Shown piece after piece: positions 52,319 through 63,835 of a stretch of DNA of 64,000 nt. The position numbers and the translations under genes are program-made. The notes under the pieces were generated by a model that saw only the letters and a program-made list of their open reading frames with translations, was not told where the DNA came from and did no database searches. This DNA comes from Nannochloropsis oceanica. Lineage: Eukaryota > Sar > Eustigmatophyceae > Eustigmatales > Monodopsidaceae. The stretch spans positions 817,501 to 881,500 of the forward strand of contig CP038106.1 of the NCBI GenBank assembly GCA_004519485.1, given 5' to 3'. How positions within the stretch are numbered: position 1 is the first letter of the stretch; each line of letters begins with the position of its first letter.

Positions 52319-52959
52319 GGCGCTTGTGCGATTACCTCTCGTGTTGTATTGTGCCTGGGGGAAAGAAGAAGAAAGGGAAATGGGATTGAGGAGGAGCCGC
52401 ACCCATTTTTCTTTACCTCTTTCTTTCGCTTCCCAGTATGCAATCCGCGAGCAAGAACTGGGTCGTGAAAAGTGGACAAGGCGCTCTACACTGTACCCTT
52501 TATCATGAAGCGAAAGCTAATTCTCCCAGTGAGGGGACTCTGTCATCTAGAATTGCGAAGCCCTCCCGCCCGCCCCAAAGCCCCGGGCATCTAGTCGTGG
52601 ATATGTTATCTTTTCCTGTGCTTGATGGTGGAAATGAGAGTGCACGGTTGTGGGCGCATTTTGTCTTGCATTTGAGTACATTGCCGAAGCCCGGGTCGTA
52701 ATTCATCCACCGTTGGCTTACTATCGGCTTGAAAGGGCGATTTGAGAGACGATGATGATCAAACTAGATGTCCGCCTTCTGAATCCTTACTATGGTAAAG
52801 AAAGGGCTGCCAAGTCACCCTCACGTATGCTACGCTTTAATGTAGGTTCGTTCTGAAGTGTGTTTAGGAGAAGAGGAAAGAGACGTGCACGGACAGAGCC
52901 ATGATCGTGATTCATGATAGGGTCGCGCTCATGATCCCCTACCAACACAGGAAGGACAC
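52319..52959. promoter_or_regulatory. Divergent promoter region, DENN protein and complex III core 2
   Basis: About 640 bases between divergent starts. On the minus strand a likely 5' UTR intron runs from a GTAAAG donor to the CCCCCAG acceptor near 52353. The rest shows no gene. Confidence 0.4.
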
Positions 52960-54207
52960 ATGTTGCGGCTTACTCGCGCTGTCCCCAAGAACCTGCTGGC
53001 ATTGGCCAGCCGTAGTCAGAGCTCCTTGGCCTGCCTTGATGAGGAGTTCCCTGGATTGCCTGCTTTGAACCCTGCTGTCGGTACGCCGCGTTTGGTGGAG
53101 ACAACTACGCTTCCTAGCGGGGTGAAGGTGGTTTCTACGGCATGCGGGAAGATGTCTTCTGTGGGATTGTCTGTGGCTGCGGGCAGTATGTACGAGGCTC
53201 TCCCAAGTGAGAACGGCGCTGCCTTGTTGCTTAAACATCTTGCCTTTAAAGGGACCGCGGCACGGTCCTCTTTGCGACTTATGCGCGACCTGGAGAGCGT
53301 GGGTTCGATCCCGTCAGCCAGTGTCGGAAGGGAGGCTGTGGTGTATCGCGTCACTTCGCAGCCCGACTTCGCGGAGCAAGCTCTCCAGGCTGTTTTTGAG
53401 ACCGCTTTGACGCCAAAGATAACGCCCTACCTCGTCTCGGACCTGCAAGTCGCCGCTGCCGCGGACATGGAAGCCTACGCCGCGGATGCACGTCTGCAGC
53501 TGAGCGAGGCCTTGTACGAGGCGGCCTACGGGGAGAACACGCCCTTAGGCCGGCCCCTATACTTCCCAGGCACGGATGTCACTTCGGGATCCCTCGCCGC
53601 CTATCGCGCCAAAACCTTTGGGTCCGGCTCGCTCACTGTGGTGGGGGTTGGGGTCGCGCATGCCCAGCTTTCGTCTTGGGCGGCGGGCCTGACGGAGGGA
53701 TTAGCTAGGGGCAGCGCCAGGGCTGCGCCTATCTCGGCGTATGTTGGGGGTGAGGCGCGTCTCAAGGCTTCTTCGGATGCCACTTTTGTGGGCTTGGCAC
53801 TGGCAGCACCAAGCAAGGCGGACGCGGGGGCGTTGGGCGTGTTGGCCGCAGCCTGGCAGGCGGCCTTGCCTGCGGGCGCGTCCGTCTTTACGCTACCTGG
53901 CCTGGTGGGCGTGACGGGCGTGGCTTCTCCCAGTGCGGCGGGGGCCTACGTGGATTCGTTACTTCAGGTGCTCAAGAGCACGGGGGAGGACTTTGCCTTG
54001 GCCAAAAAAGCAGCACAAGTAGCGGCCTTGATCAAGCTGGACTGGGCGCTTTTTGAAGGCCTGGCAGACGGGAGTGCCACAGTTGCTGTTGACGGGGTTT
54101 CCGAGGCGGAAGTCAAGGCTCTTCATGCCAAGATCTGGAAGGGTGGCCTCAGCATTGCCTCGCTCGGGGATGTGAGCAAGGTGCCCAAGCTCTCCAGCCT
54201 CAAGTAA
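52960..54207 (+). CDS. UQCRC2: Mitochondrial complex III core protein 2 (UQCRC2/QCR2)
   Basis: Matrix-side core subunit of the cytochrome bc1 complex, of the M16 peptidase fold. The 415-aa, single-exon protein starts with a basic amphipathic presequence (MLRLTRAVPKNLLALASRSQ), suited to mitochondria. Then PRLVETTTLPSGVKVVSTA, GLSVAAGSMYEALPSENGAA and LLLKHLAFKGTAARS follow the M16 layout, but the zinc motif HxxEH of active processing peptidases is not there, so it is structural, as expected for core 2. AADMEAYAADARLQLSEALY and AAYGENTPLGRPLYFPGTD are family segments. Sequence is Ala-rich and diverged, as usual for core 2. A beta-MPP/core 1 origin is less likely because the catalytic residues are absent. 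Confidence 0.88.
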   Translation: MLRLTRAVPKNLLALASRSQSSLACLDEEFPGLPALNPAVGTPRLVETTTLPSGVKVVSTACGKMSSVGLSVAAGSMYEALPSENGAALLLKHLAFKGTAARSSLRLMRDLESVGSIPSASVGREAVVYRVTSQPDFAEQALQAVFETALTPKITPYLVSDLQVAAAADMEAYAADARLQLSEALYEAAYGENTPLGRPLYFPGTDVTSGSLAAYRAKTFGSGSLTVVGVGVAHAQLSSWAAGLTEGLARGSARAAPISAYVGGEARLKASSDATFVGLALAAPSKADAGALGVLAAAWQAALPAGASVFTLPGLVGVTGVASPSAAGAYVDSLLQVLKSTGEDFALAKKAAQVAALIKLDWALFEGLADGSATVAVDGVSEAEVKALHAKIWKGGLSIASLGDVSKVPKLSSLK

Positions 54208-55278
54208 ATGATCGAACGTTGGGAAAGAGGAGAGAGTGAAAGTTTTTGGCTGCATGTAGGTGTTGGTGCTTTTGTATGGATTATTTTATACGGTTCATTT
54301 TATTGTCGTTTTTGAAAGGTCACGTGGAGCTCTCCAGCCTGCGGGCAGGACCCCTGCTTTCAGTCTCTTTAATGGGTGCGGGCGGGCGGGTGGATTGATG
54401 GGCAGTTGAATAATTGTGTTCGGTAGGGGAGAGTGGGATTCTGGGCACCTCCCGCCCACTACAGCCGCTTCACTCCGTGAGGCGCACAAAAGATGGACAA
54501 CAAGGATGAAGATTGCAAAAAGGTGGGGGGGAAGGAGGCAAAAAGAAAACATCAGTGGAAGAGCTGTCTTTTGTTGTATTCTCTTTCATTCTTCCTCATT
54601 TCCACTTATACTTGCCCGCACCAGCACAACTACTGTTATATTGCGAAATTATGGGGGGGAGAAATTAAAAAAAAAAAAAAAAAAGCATGAGGGCCATGCA
54701 ACCTCCCCAACGAGAACGGCTCGGATCGTGCAGCGGGAGAGAGCCCCAGCCACTCGCTAAACTCCAACTGAATGCTGAACCATTGATGAAGTCTCCACCA
54801 CGACGAGGGGATTGTTGGGCTTGATACCGATGCGGCCACAAGTCGTTTCCACCATGTTGCTCAAATGAGCGCGGCGGTGATTGTCGTTGGACAGGGCAGG
54901 CGAAACTTGACTGTTTTGTTGAGTAGAGGCCACCTCATTCCTGCGCAAGGAATCCACCACACACGCACCGGCACAGAACGGGTAATGCTGTCACGCAAGG
55001 TTTCCATAGAAAAACATGATGGGGTGCCCAGGAGGCTACGATTGGAATGAGCATCCAATTGGAATTCAATCTAGGGGTGGGGATGCCTGGATGGCTGGCT
55101 GCGCATGAAGCGCGCCCTCTCATCTCAAGCCACGCGCTTGGCTTCGTTCGATCATTCACTCACACACCTCTGTCCTCCACCCACATATCGCCCTGACAGG
55201 AAACCCCCCCTTTCCTCTTTCACCCCAGCGTTTGCCGTCCGACCCCCTCAGCAGCAGCAGCAAGCAATCGCGCGAAAG
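54208..55278. other. Intergenic 1.1 kb before eEF2
   Basis: Holds the 3' flank of UQCRC2 and the promoter/5' UTR of eEF2 (both plus strand). It contains an A-tract of about 18 at 54667-54684. The eEF2 frame is open upstream to an ATG at 55105; see rejected items. No other gene seen. Confidence 0.3.
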
Positions 55279-57918
55279 ATGGTGAACTTCACGGTCGACC
55301 AGCTCCGGGCCATGATGGACCTGAAGCACAACATCCGTAACATGTCCGTGATTGCACACGTCGACCACGGCAAATCCACCCTTACGGACTCTCTTGTGTC
55401 CAAGGCCGGTATTATTTCCGCGAAGAACGCCGGAGACGCGCGTTTTACGGACACACGCGCTGACGAGCAGGAGCGCTGCATCACCATCAAGTCCACCGGA
55501 ATTTCCATGTTCTTCGAGTACGACATGGATGCCGGAGAGAAGCTAGCCCAGGCTGCTGCCGAGGAGCAGCTCACAGGCGAGAAGAAAGACAACGCCTCCG
55601 CTGAAAGCGCTTCCAACAAGGCCGATAACGATACTGCCATCGCCACGGCCGCCGCTTCAAACGTGGACATCAACGACAAGTGCTTCCTGATCAATCTTAT
55701 TGACTCCCCCGGCCACGTCGACTTCTCTTCCGAGGTGACGGCTGCGCTCCGCGTGACGGACGGTGCCCTGGTGGTGGTGGACTGTATTGAGGGTGTGTGC
55801 GTGCAGACCGAGACCGTGCTGCGACAGGCCATCTCGGAGCGCGTTCGCCCCGTGCTGATGGTCAACAAGGTGGACCGCGCTCTGCTAGAGCTACAGCTGC
55901 CGCCTGAGGAGATGTACCAGTCTTTCTCCCGCGCCATCGAGTCTGTGAACGTGATCATTGCCACTTACAACGACGCGCTCATGGGCGATGTGCAGGTCTA
56001 CCCCGACAAAGGCACAGTCGCATTCGGGTCCGGCCTTCACCAGTGGGGCTTTACACTCAAGAAGTTTGCTCGCACATACGCGGCCAAGTTCAACACGGAT
56101 GAGGCGTCGTTTATGGGCAAGCTGTGGGGCGACTGGTACTACGATCAGGACGCCAAGAAGTGGAAGACACAGAGCGAGAACGGCACGCTCAAGCGAGCAT
56201 TCTGTCAGTTCATCATGGACCCCATCTGCAAGATCTTCGAGGCCGTGATGGAGGACAAGACTGCAAAAGTTGAGAAGATGCTCAAGGTCATCGGCGTGAC
56301 GCTCAAGGGTGACGATAAGGAACTCAGGGGCAAGCCCTTGCTTAAGCGCATCATGCAGAAGTGGATCCCGGCCGCAGACGCCATTCTGGAAATGATTGTC
56401 ATCCACCTGCCGTCGCCTGTGGCGGCGCAGAAGTACCGTGTAGACAATTTGTACGATGGTCCCCTGGACGATGAGACGGCTCAGGCCATCCGCACCTGCG
56501 ACACTAGCCCGGGCGCGCCGTTATGCATGTACGTGTCCAAGATGGTGCCCACATCGGACAAAGGCCGCTTCTATGCCTTCGGTCGCGTCTTTGCCGGCCG
56601 CATCGCAACGGGCCAGAAGTGTCGTATCCTGGGCCCAAACTACGTGCCGGGCAAGAAGACCGACCTGTGGGTCAAAAATATCCAGCGCACCATTGTCATG
56701 ATGGGGCGGTACGTGGAGCAGGTGCAGGACGTGCCGGCCGGCAACACGTGCGGGTTAGTGGGCGTGGACCAGTACCTGCTCAAGTCGGGCACCATCTGCA
56801 CGTCAGAGTCGGCGCACTGCATCAAGACCATGAAATTTTCCGTCTCGCCCGTGGTGCGCGTGGCTGTCGAGCCCAAGAACTCGGCAGACCTGCCTAAGCT
56901 GGTGGAGGGCATGAAGCGCTTGGCCAAGTCGGACCCCATGGTGCTCTGCTACACCGAGGAGTCAGGAGAGCACATTATCGCTGGTGCGGGTGAGCTGCAC
57001 TTGGAAATCTGTCTCAAGGACCTGCAAGAGGACTACATGGGGACGGAGGTGAAGATCTCGGACCCCGTGGTATCGTACCGCGAGACCGTTACGGCCGTCT
57101 CCAAGCAGACGTGTCTGTCCAAGTCCCCCAACAAGCACAACCGCCTCTACGCCACGGCTGAGCCCCTTGCAGAGGGCCTGCCCGATGAGATCGAGGACGG
57201 CAAGGTCAATGCCCGTGACGACTTTAAGCTCCGTGCCCGCTACCTGGCGGACACACACGGCTGGGACGTGACGGAGGCGCGAAAGATCTGGGCCTTCGCG
57301 CCCGACGGCACGGGTCCCAACATTGTACTGGACGCCACCAAGGGCGTAAACTACCTGAACGAGATCAAAGAATCAGTCTGCAGCGGTTTTCAGCAGGCCT
57401 GCGGGCAGGGCCCCATGGCGGACGAGCAGTGCCGTGGCGTGTGCGTCAAAGTTCTGGACGTAGTACTGCACGCCGACGCCATCCACCGTGGCATGGGTCA
57501 GATTCAGCCCACGGCCCGCCGCGTGGTACACGCCTGCATCCTCACGGCCTCCCCCGGCCTTCTGGAGCCCGTTTACCTGTGCGAGATCTCTTGCCCCCAG
57601 GATGCCATGGGCGGCTGTTATGGTGTGCTCACGCGGCGCCGCGGCCATGTCTTCTCCGAGGAGCAGCGACCTGGCACGCCCATGATGACGCTTAAGGCAT
57701 ACTTGCCTGTTATGGAGTCGTTCGGCTTCACGGCTGACCTCCGTGCCGGCACTGGCGGCAAGGCATTCCCTCAGTGCGTGTTCGACCACTGGCAGATGAT
57801 GAACGGGGACTGCCTGGAGCCCGGCAGCAAGGCAAATGAAGTCGTCCTTGGAGTGCGCAAGCGCAAGGGTCTTGCCCCTGAGATTCCCCCCCTGGACCGT
57901 TTCCTCGACAAGCTCTAA
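55279..57918 (+). CDS. EEF2: Translation elongation factor 2 (eEF2)
   Basis: Cytosolic GTPase that drives ribosomal translocation. The 879-aa single-exon protein starts [20 protein letters not shown] with P-loop [47 protein letters not shown] and [11 protein letters not shown]. It continues with [48 protein letters not shown] and [20 protein letters not shown], ending FLDKL. An Ala/Asp-rich insert of about 30-40 residues sits in the G domain between the first switch and the DxPGH segment. The diphthamide loop reads [16 protein letters not shown]: the modified His is kept, but the usual GGGQ is GMGQ. The start at 55279 fits the family; the upstream open frame to 55105 does not. Strong coding character with no introns, as in highly expressed genes. 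Confidence 0.97.
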   Translation: MVNFTVDQLRAMMDLKHNIRNMSVIAHVDHGKSTLTDSLVSKAGIISAKNAGDARFTDTRADEQERCITIKSTGISMFFEYDMDAGEKLAQAAAEEQLTGEKKDNASAESASNKADNDTAIATAAASNVDINDKCFLINLIDSPGHVDFSSEVTAALRVTDGALVVVDCIEGVCVQTETVLRQAISERVRPVLMVNKVDRALLELQLPPEEMYQSFSRAIESVNVIIATYNDALMGDVQVYPDKGTVAFGSGLHQWGFTLKKFARTYAAKFNTDEASFMGKLWGDWYYDQDAKKWKTQSENGTLKRAFCQFIMDPICKIFEAVMEDKTAKVEKMLKVIGVTLKGDDKELRGKPLLKRIMQKWIPAADAILEMIVIHLPSPVAAQKYRVDNLYDGPLDDETAQAIRTCDTSPGAPLCMYVSKMVPTSDKGRFYAFGRVFAGRIATGQKCRILGPNYVPGKKTDLWVKNIQRTIVMMGRYVEQVQDVPAGNTCGLVGVDQYLLKSGTICTSESAHCIKTMKFSVSPVVRVAVEPKNSADLPKLVEGMKRLAKSDPMVLCYTEESGEHIIAGAGELHLEICLKDLQEDYMGTEVKISDPVVSYRETVTAVSKQTCLSKSPNKHNRLYATAEPLAEGLPDEIEDGKVNARDDFKLRARYLADTHGWDVTEARKIWAFAPDGTGPNIVLDATKGVNYLNEIKESVCSGFQQACGQGPMADEQCRGVCVKVLDVVLHADAIHRGMGQIQPTARRVVHACILTASPGLLEPVYLCEISCPQDAMGGCYGVLTRRRGHVFSEEQRPGTPMMTLKAYLPVMESFGFTADLRAGTGGKAFPQCVFDHWQMMNGDCLEPGSKANEVVLGVRKRKGLAPEIPPLDRFLDKL

Positions 57919-59079
57919 GGCCTCCACCGCTTGCGTCTGCATCTACCGTTGCACTTACCCTAGCTTTTGTGTTGCTGCCGGCGCATACCTTGTTTTGGCC
58001 CGGCAAAGCGAGGCAGGAATCAGGCTCATTACACACAAACCTACCCACACCATCAAGCAACATCGTTATATCAGACGTCAGTTCTCATTTTATGTTTGGG
58101 GGAGTAAGTGGATTACTTAGAGCGGACGTGGACCGAAGACACGTCAATCTCGGTTAGGAATTATTATTAAAGCGAGTAGGAAACGAGGAAGAGAGTTGAA
58201 AGAAAGCTGGTAGGAAATGAGTTTAGCACACGGTGATTTACAGGTGGTAATGGTCCGAGAGGCAAAATGGGTAGCACGGGCGTATTTCCGCTGTCTGCGT
58301 CCCTGTCGCTGTCCAGCATTGGTACACGTCAGGAAACGAGGGTGGAGAGGGAATCCTTAAAATGGTGGGTTAACGTTTGGCCTAACGCAACAGCACGGAA
58401 GAAGAAAACTAGACATGGAAAAAGACAAGCTGCCGTTATAATTTCTTTTGTTGCGGGGGGTGAAAAGGAATGAAGGGGCATAGAGAGGGTTGGGGAGAAA
58501 CGACGGTAACAATAAGTGAAGGCTGCAGTATGGTCAGACAAGAGGAGGCTAGGGTACGCAAAGACAATTATTGTGGAGAGACATCAATTCGGTCAAGAAC
58601 CGCCTGTTGAGCGCTATTATGGTTGTCCAGAATAACTAGTACCACCTAGGTACGAGCTTATAAAACTTTAGTCGGAGGCGGTCGGTCGGGGCTTACTTAG
58701 TGCTTGAGATAAGATTTTCCACATCAATTGGAAAGCATGTAGAGTACGTTTAATGCTAAATCCGCGTCTCACTGGAAATGAAAAAACATATTGTGCAGTG
58801 CATAGTATCCTTAGGAAAGATTATGAACTACTGAACTCTCACCGTTCGCGTAACTGTCTACTACGATCAGCAGGGCCTGTGATGCCTTGTCACGACATTG
58901 ATCAGTGTCGGCCTGCTGTCGGCTGTCGCATCGCATCATCGCTCAGCACGCACCTTATACACAATGGTGTTACATTACCAAGGACACAGGACTGTTGCGT
59001 TTCATCGCACTCTCTCTTGCTCCTCGCCTGGACAGAGCCTTCTGCGCCCCAAGGAAGCAACCCAGACCATCATACAATC
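57919..59079. other. Intergenic 1.2 kb, no gene recognised
   Basis: Between eEF2 and the 105-aa gene, both plus strand. The downstream frame is open to an ATG at 58753, but that leader resembles no targeting peptide. No RNA gene was seen. Confidence 0.3.
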
Positions 59080-59397
59080 ATGGACCGTCAAAAGTTTGAG
59101 ACAATGTTCCCCTCCCTTGTGGCGCACTACCCCACAGTACGGAGCAAGAGTTATTATAAGGTCCCGGGACGACGCTCGGGTCCGGGTACAGCACCCATAC
59201 TTTTAGAGGGCGGGGCAGATTTGACAGCAAGCATTGGTTCGAAAGAGGATTTTTGGGTCGCTCTGGATGTGCTGCTGGATAAAAGCCTTGGGCCCGGCGA
59301 TGCTTTACCTGTCCGGCAGGCATTCGTTGATGTGTACAAAAAGCATTTAAGCAGGTTGAACATAGAGCAAATAGAAGAGTTGGCAAACAGTGTGTAA
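59080..59397 (+). CDS. Small hypothetical protein, 105 aa
   Basis: A short, complete frame starting MDRQKFETMFPSLVAHYPTV and ending LNIEQIEELANSV. I cannot name the family. The sequence looks like a small folded helical protein: FWVALDVLLDKSLGPGDALP and VRQAFVDVYKKHLSRL could form two amphipathic helices, and there is no low complexity, signal peptide or membrane helix. It starts right after AATC in a plausible context and ends 260 bases from the convergent GPI gene. I think it is a real soluble protein, likely cytosolic, but only its ordered composition supports that. Confidence 0.6.
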   Translation: MDRQKFETMFPSLVAHYPTVRSKSYYKVPGRRSGPGTAPILLEGGADLTASIGSKEDFWVALDVLLDKSLGPGDALPVRQAFVDVYKKHLSRLNIEQIEELANSV

Positions 59398-59659
59398 CAC
59401 GATAAAGGAAAGATAGAAAATGTATCAAATGCACGTATCACACTTTTGATTATAATTTGAACGAATGAAAAATAGAATATAATACGCCAAGATCACTCCC
59501 TTTACCTCTTCCTCGGTGAATGGCCTACTCTCTACTGCATATCTCGCTGTGCTAACTTGTAGCCCCGCCGAAGTATGAATGCGTTGGTGTAACGAGACAA
59601 CTTTGGAAGAAATACCAAGCCCCCTTCTCAAGAGGTGTTGTCACACGTCCAACTTTTCT

Positions 59660-61954
59660 CTAGCTGCGGCTGTTGCTGCTGATGCTCCCGGAGGTGCTGT
59701 TGAGAAGATAGAAGCGAATCATGGCGGCGGTGGAGCTGTTAAAGCCAGATATGGTGGCTTCACCCTGGCGGCTTGCGGCAAGCTGGGTGCGCACCTGCTT
59801 GGCCAGGACCTTGCCCAGCTCCACACCCCACTGGTCGAAAGAGTTAATGCCCCAGATGGCGCCCTGTACGAAGACGCGGTGCTCGTACAGGGCCAGCAGC
59901 TGCCCCGTGGTGAAGGGGTCCAGCTGGCCAAAGAGCAGGGAGAAAGAGGGTCGGTTGCCGGGGAACTCTTTGTGCGGGCGCAGATCCTCCGCCACGTTCT
60001 CTACCTGCAGCTGATCTCGTGTCTTGCCCAGGGCCAAGGCATCGGGCTGCGCGAAAAAGTTGGACATGAGCTCGTCCTGGCCACTTACCATCTCATCGGG
60101 CAGCTCGATGGGCTGCTGGCTACGGGCGAAGCCGATGAACTCCGTGGGAATCGTCCGGCCCTGGTGAATGAGCTGGTAGAAGGAGTGCTGTCCATTGGTG
60201 CCTGGCTCCCCGAAATTCACCTCACCCGCCTGGAAGGGCAGCTCACGGCCGTCGATGCCCACGCGCTTGCCGTTGCTCTCCATATCAAGCTGCTGCACGT
60301 GCGCGGGAAAGCGGAGGAGGGCCTGCGCATAGGGCAGGATGGCGCGGCTCTCGTGGCCCAGGAAGGTGGAGTTCCAGACTCCCAGTAGGCCCATCAGCAC
60401 GGGAATGTTCTCACGCAGGGGCGCTGTGGCGAAGTGCTCGTCGATGTTGCGTGCTCCCGCCAGAAATTGTTCAAGCACCTCGAAGCCGAAGACAAGGGCG
60501 AGAGGCAGCACGCCCACAGCAGAGCAGACCGAGTACCGGCCACCCACCCAGTCCCAGAATCCGAAGATATTGGCCGGATCCACACCGAAGTCCGTGACGA
60601 GCGGTACAGCGGACGAGGCGGCCACCATGTGCTGACGGATGATGTCCTCGGGCGCAGTGCCCTTGATCCCTTCCAAAAGCCATTTACGGAGGGTTCGCGC
60701 GTTTAGCATGGTCTCGGCTGTGGTAAAAGTCTTGGACACCACTACCACCAGCGTTTCCTCCGGGTCCAGCCCCTGCGTGGCTCGCGCCACATCAACAGGA
60801 TCCACGTTGGCAAGGAAACGTAGCGTGCGCCCTTTCGCTACCTCAGCGGCTTGGGGCACTAGGGAGTAGGGAAAGAAGGAGAGAGTGTTGAGAGCCGGTA
60901 GTGTGGACATTCAGGATAGCCGGCAGGGGATAGGGAGATGGGCAAAAGTGAAGAGAAAAGAAATTTATTTCCCGAGACATTGCACCTGTGGTTGACATCA
61001 ACCTCTCGCAAAGCAGGACTGCCTCAGACACGTACCGCACTTAATGGCCTCGTGGACAAACTCGGGTCCCAGGTAGCTGCCGCCAATGCCGATGGAGATG
61101 ACGTTCTTGAGGGGCTTGCCCGTTGCGCCTACAAACTTGTTGGAAAGCACTCGAGCGGAGAAGTCCTTGATGTGGTCAAGCACCTCGTACACCAACGGGA
61201 CCTGGTTCACGCCGTCCACCATGATCTCCGCAGAGCGCGCAGCGCGCAAGGCAACGTGCAGCACGGCACGGCCTTCGGTGGTGTTGATTTTCTCACCGGC
61301 GTACATTGCCGCCTAAAAACGACAATCGGCAAAGACGAATGATACGAAGTGAAAATTAACAAATCAAAAGTGCTTGTTATACATCACAATCTCTTTACAA
61401 GACTTTTCTTCACACATTCAAGTCCGGTATATGTTCCCGTTCAGTGGCCTTGATTGAGGCCCTATCCCTTTCCCATTATACGAAATGGCAACGTACCCGC
61501 TTCTGCTCCAGCATTGCCGCGTCCGCCAGGTCCATCAGAAAGTCCATCGTCTATATTAGAAAGAAAGGGAAAGGCGTACATGCTATGGATTCAGGAGCGT
61601 CATCCAATGGTCGAACTCCCGCTTTATGTGACTATGCTTGCCAGCAAGTCATGAGGAATCTGCCCTTAGCCTATGATAAAGATGCTGTATGCTCGCATTC
61701 CTAGTCTTGCCTTACAAGTGCTCCTTTCCTATGACAGGTTGAACTCTCGTACTTCATTGTGAACTCTCTTCTCTTCCACATACCTCGATATTCACGTTCT
61801 GCCGGGAGTAATCGAACAGGATGCCGTTGGCGTTGACGGTGAGGGCTGAATTTCGTGCGGCGTCCGTAAGTAGGTCACGAAGGTGAACGCGCTTCATCCT
61901 ATCGGCGTGTGTCGCCAGTGTCTTCCACGCGGTACTCGTCTCTATGCCCGGCAT
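59660..61954 (-). CDS. GPI: Glucose-6-phosphate isomerase
   Basis: Interconverts glucose-6-phosphate and fructose-6-phosphate in glycolysis and sugar-nucleotide supply. Exons 61784-61954, 61497-61550, 61036-61312 and 59660-60858 join in frame (566 aa), starting [20 protein letters not shown]. Family signatures are [36 protein letters not shown], the ANVDPVD segment, [20 protein letters not shown], the GPI signature [54 protein letters not shown] and the second signature [16 protein letters not shown]. The catalytic Glu is in GGRYS-region context and His in NGQHSFYQ. There is no leader, so it should be the cytosolic form. The C-terminus has a short Ser-rich tail beyond the family end. Exon junctions all have GT-AG ends. 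Confidence 0.95.
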
Positions 61955-62561
61955 GTTTATGTTCAATTGGTGCGTCCTTGAATCTGTGACAGAAAGTGGA
62001 TGGGTGGTAATGAAGATGATGGGGGGGGATGATGATGAGAGAGCTACGATGGCAGGTAAGACAAGGGCCTGTCTGCGGCAGTTGAGTAGGGGGTTCGGCA
62101 GCCATTTCCAGTACCTGCGCATGGATGGTGTGGGTCCTGCGACCTAGAAAGGTGGTAGTTAACTCATTTCTTATTGGCTCATCGGGCAAACATGATTCAG
62201 CCAACGACCTGGCTGCATTTTTTTTTTAATTTCATTTTGGCCGACGGGCACAGATTCCATGTCTAAATGGCCCGGGTGCGCAGCGAATAAGTTGGGCAAA
62301 GCGCCATAAATGAAATGACAATAGAGCCCGAGCCAAAGGCAAAAAAGTAAAATAGAAGATGAGGCACGAACTTCGAAAAGGCAAGACGGGGAGGGAGGAG
62401 GTTAAAATTCCGTTGCCCCTAAGCATTTGGTTTATTGTTAGACCGATTGGTCGCTCGCCAGTGCAAGCTTTTGCGAACGCGAAAATAAAACAATCGCGCG
62501 AGAATGAAAGGCAAGCACACTTCCTCATGTGTGAGTGTCATTCCCAATCTTCTGAATATAA
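61955..62561. other. Intergenic between GPI and malate synthase
   Basis: Both neighbours are on the minus strand, so this holds the GPI promoter and malate synthase 3' flank. The GPI frame is open for about 165 bases upstream but shows no leader. A T-run lies at 62219-62228. No other gene seen. Confidence 0.3.
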
Positions 62562-63835
62562 TTACTGAACGGGCGAGCGGTGCAGAACCATCTCTTGAAA
62601 CAACGCTTGCTCGTATAAGAATGTGGTGATGAAGCGAGGAAAGCTGGGCGCCGAGACAAGCACCTGGAAAATTCGAAGGGCCGCCATCACGCGGTCGTTC
62701 ACAAGCGCTGCAGGCACATCGGCCGCTCGTCCCTCCTCCCCTAATTCCCGAGCAGTTTGCTCAGCACAGTCCATGACCAACCCCATTGTCACTGTCACAC
62801 CGTCTTCTGTGCGCAGGCTATGGCGCATCCACTGCCAAATCTGAGACCGAGAAATTTCTGCTGTGGCAGAATCCTCGGCGGCGTTTCTGTACACAAACGA
62901 GCCCCGGCCGCGAAGCCAAGACTCAATAAAGCGCAGTCCAATAGCCACATTGAAGCGCACGCCTTCTTGAGTGATACCTCCCGGCGGCACTTCCAGAAGA
63001 TCAGCAGGACGGATAGGCACGAGGTCAAGTGGCCGGTCCCGCTGGTTGACGCGCCCAGGCCCGAGCACGTCGTCGAACACCTCCGCCACCACGGACCGCA
63101 ACCTGAGGTCGTAGACAAGAGCCCCGTCAGCGCCTCCCTCCTCGGCTTCCAAGCGCTTGATATCCCGCACCATCTTAAGCTTGGCCTCCCGTGTGTGGGA
63201 GTCCCATGTTGGGTCTAAGACCAGGCCAGCCATGCCCGTGGTGGCCGGCGCGCCGCGCCTGTGGCAGGTGTCGACGAGGAGGCGCATGTAGGAGCGCATG
63301 AAGCCACAGTTCATGTTAACGTATTTGGTGCGGTCGGGAAACACCATGTCACTACGCTGGGCAAAGCGAGCAATGAAGGAAGCCGAGTAATCCCAGATTC
63401 CGCAGTTAAGGCCCGCAGAATGGCCTCGCAGCTCGTACAGGATCTCGTCCATCTGGAAGGAGGCCGTAATGTTCTCGATCAACACGCAAGCCTTTATCCC
63501 ATTCTGAGCCCGAAGGGAAGGGTACGAATTAACAGAAGGGTATAGATAGTCAGGCAAAAGGCCAGGAAGGACGAGAAACTAGGGCAGGATATGCCGCTCT
63601 CTGTCCAAATAGGACGTAGAGGACATAGAGAAGTCATTTACCATGAGATGAAAGGTGACATGCCTCCATCGACGCTGCCCACACACGTACCCTCCTCAAG
63701 CCCAGTCTTGTTTCCGTCCAAGTGAAGATTGAATTCCAAAGGCGGGCTTCAAGGTGGTTCTCCACTTTGGAGCAGTAGAAGAAAGGCCCCACGCCCCGCA
63801 TCTCCAGCTCGCTGCCACAGTGGTATATGAGAAGC
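62562..63835 (-). CDS. MS: Malate synthase (5' part beyond window)
   Basis: Condenses glyoxylate and acetyl-CoA to malate, in the glyoxylate cycle or photorespiratory salvage. Two exons are clear, 63691-63835 and 62562-63503, meeting in phase at GLRR|NGIKACVLIEN. They cover MRGVGPFFYCSKVENHLEAR, LWNSIFTWTETRLGLRR, SFQMDEILYELRGHSAGLNC with the signature GLNCGIWDY, FMRSYMRLLVDTCHRRGAPA and the C-terminal helical domain (GGITQEGVRFNVAIGLRFIE). The protein ends LHRSPVQ, without the SRL/SKL peroxisome signal common in plant and yeast enzymes. Exons encoding the N-terminal two fifths are upstream; a possible one lies at 63941-64000, but its frame does not join cleanly. The metal ligands and catalytic Asp were not mapped individually. 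Confidence 0.92.

Noticed and set aside
53296-53320. tRNA B-box-like GGTTCGATCCC
   Set aside because: It lies inside the UQCRC2 coding frame with no matching A box or cloverleaf.
55105-55278. N-terminal extension of eEF2 that could look like an organelle leader
   Set aside because: eEF2 is cytosolic and starts MVNFTV; the extension is Pro/Gln-rich 5' UTR in an open frame.
59579-60388. Plus-strand frame of 269 codons
   Set aside because: Antisense to the GPI main exon, which carries both GPI signatures.
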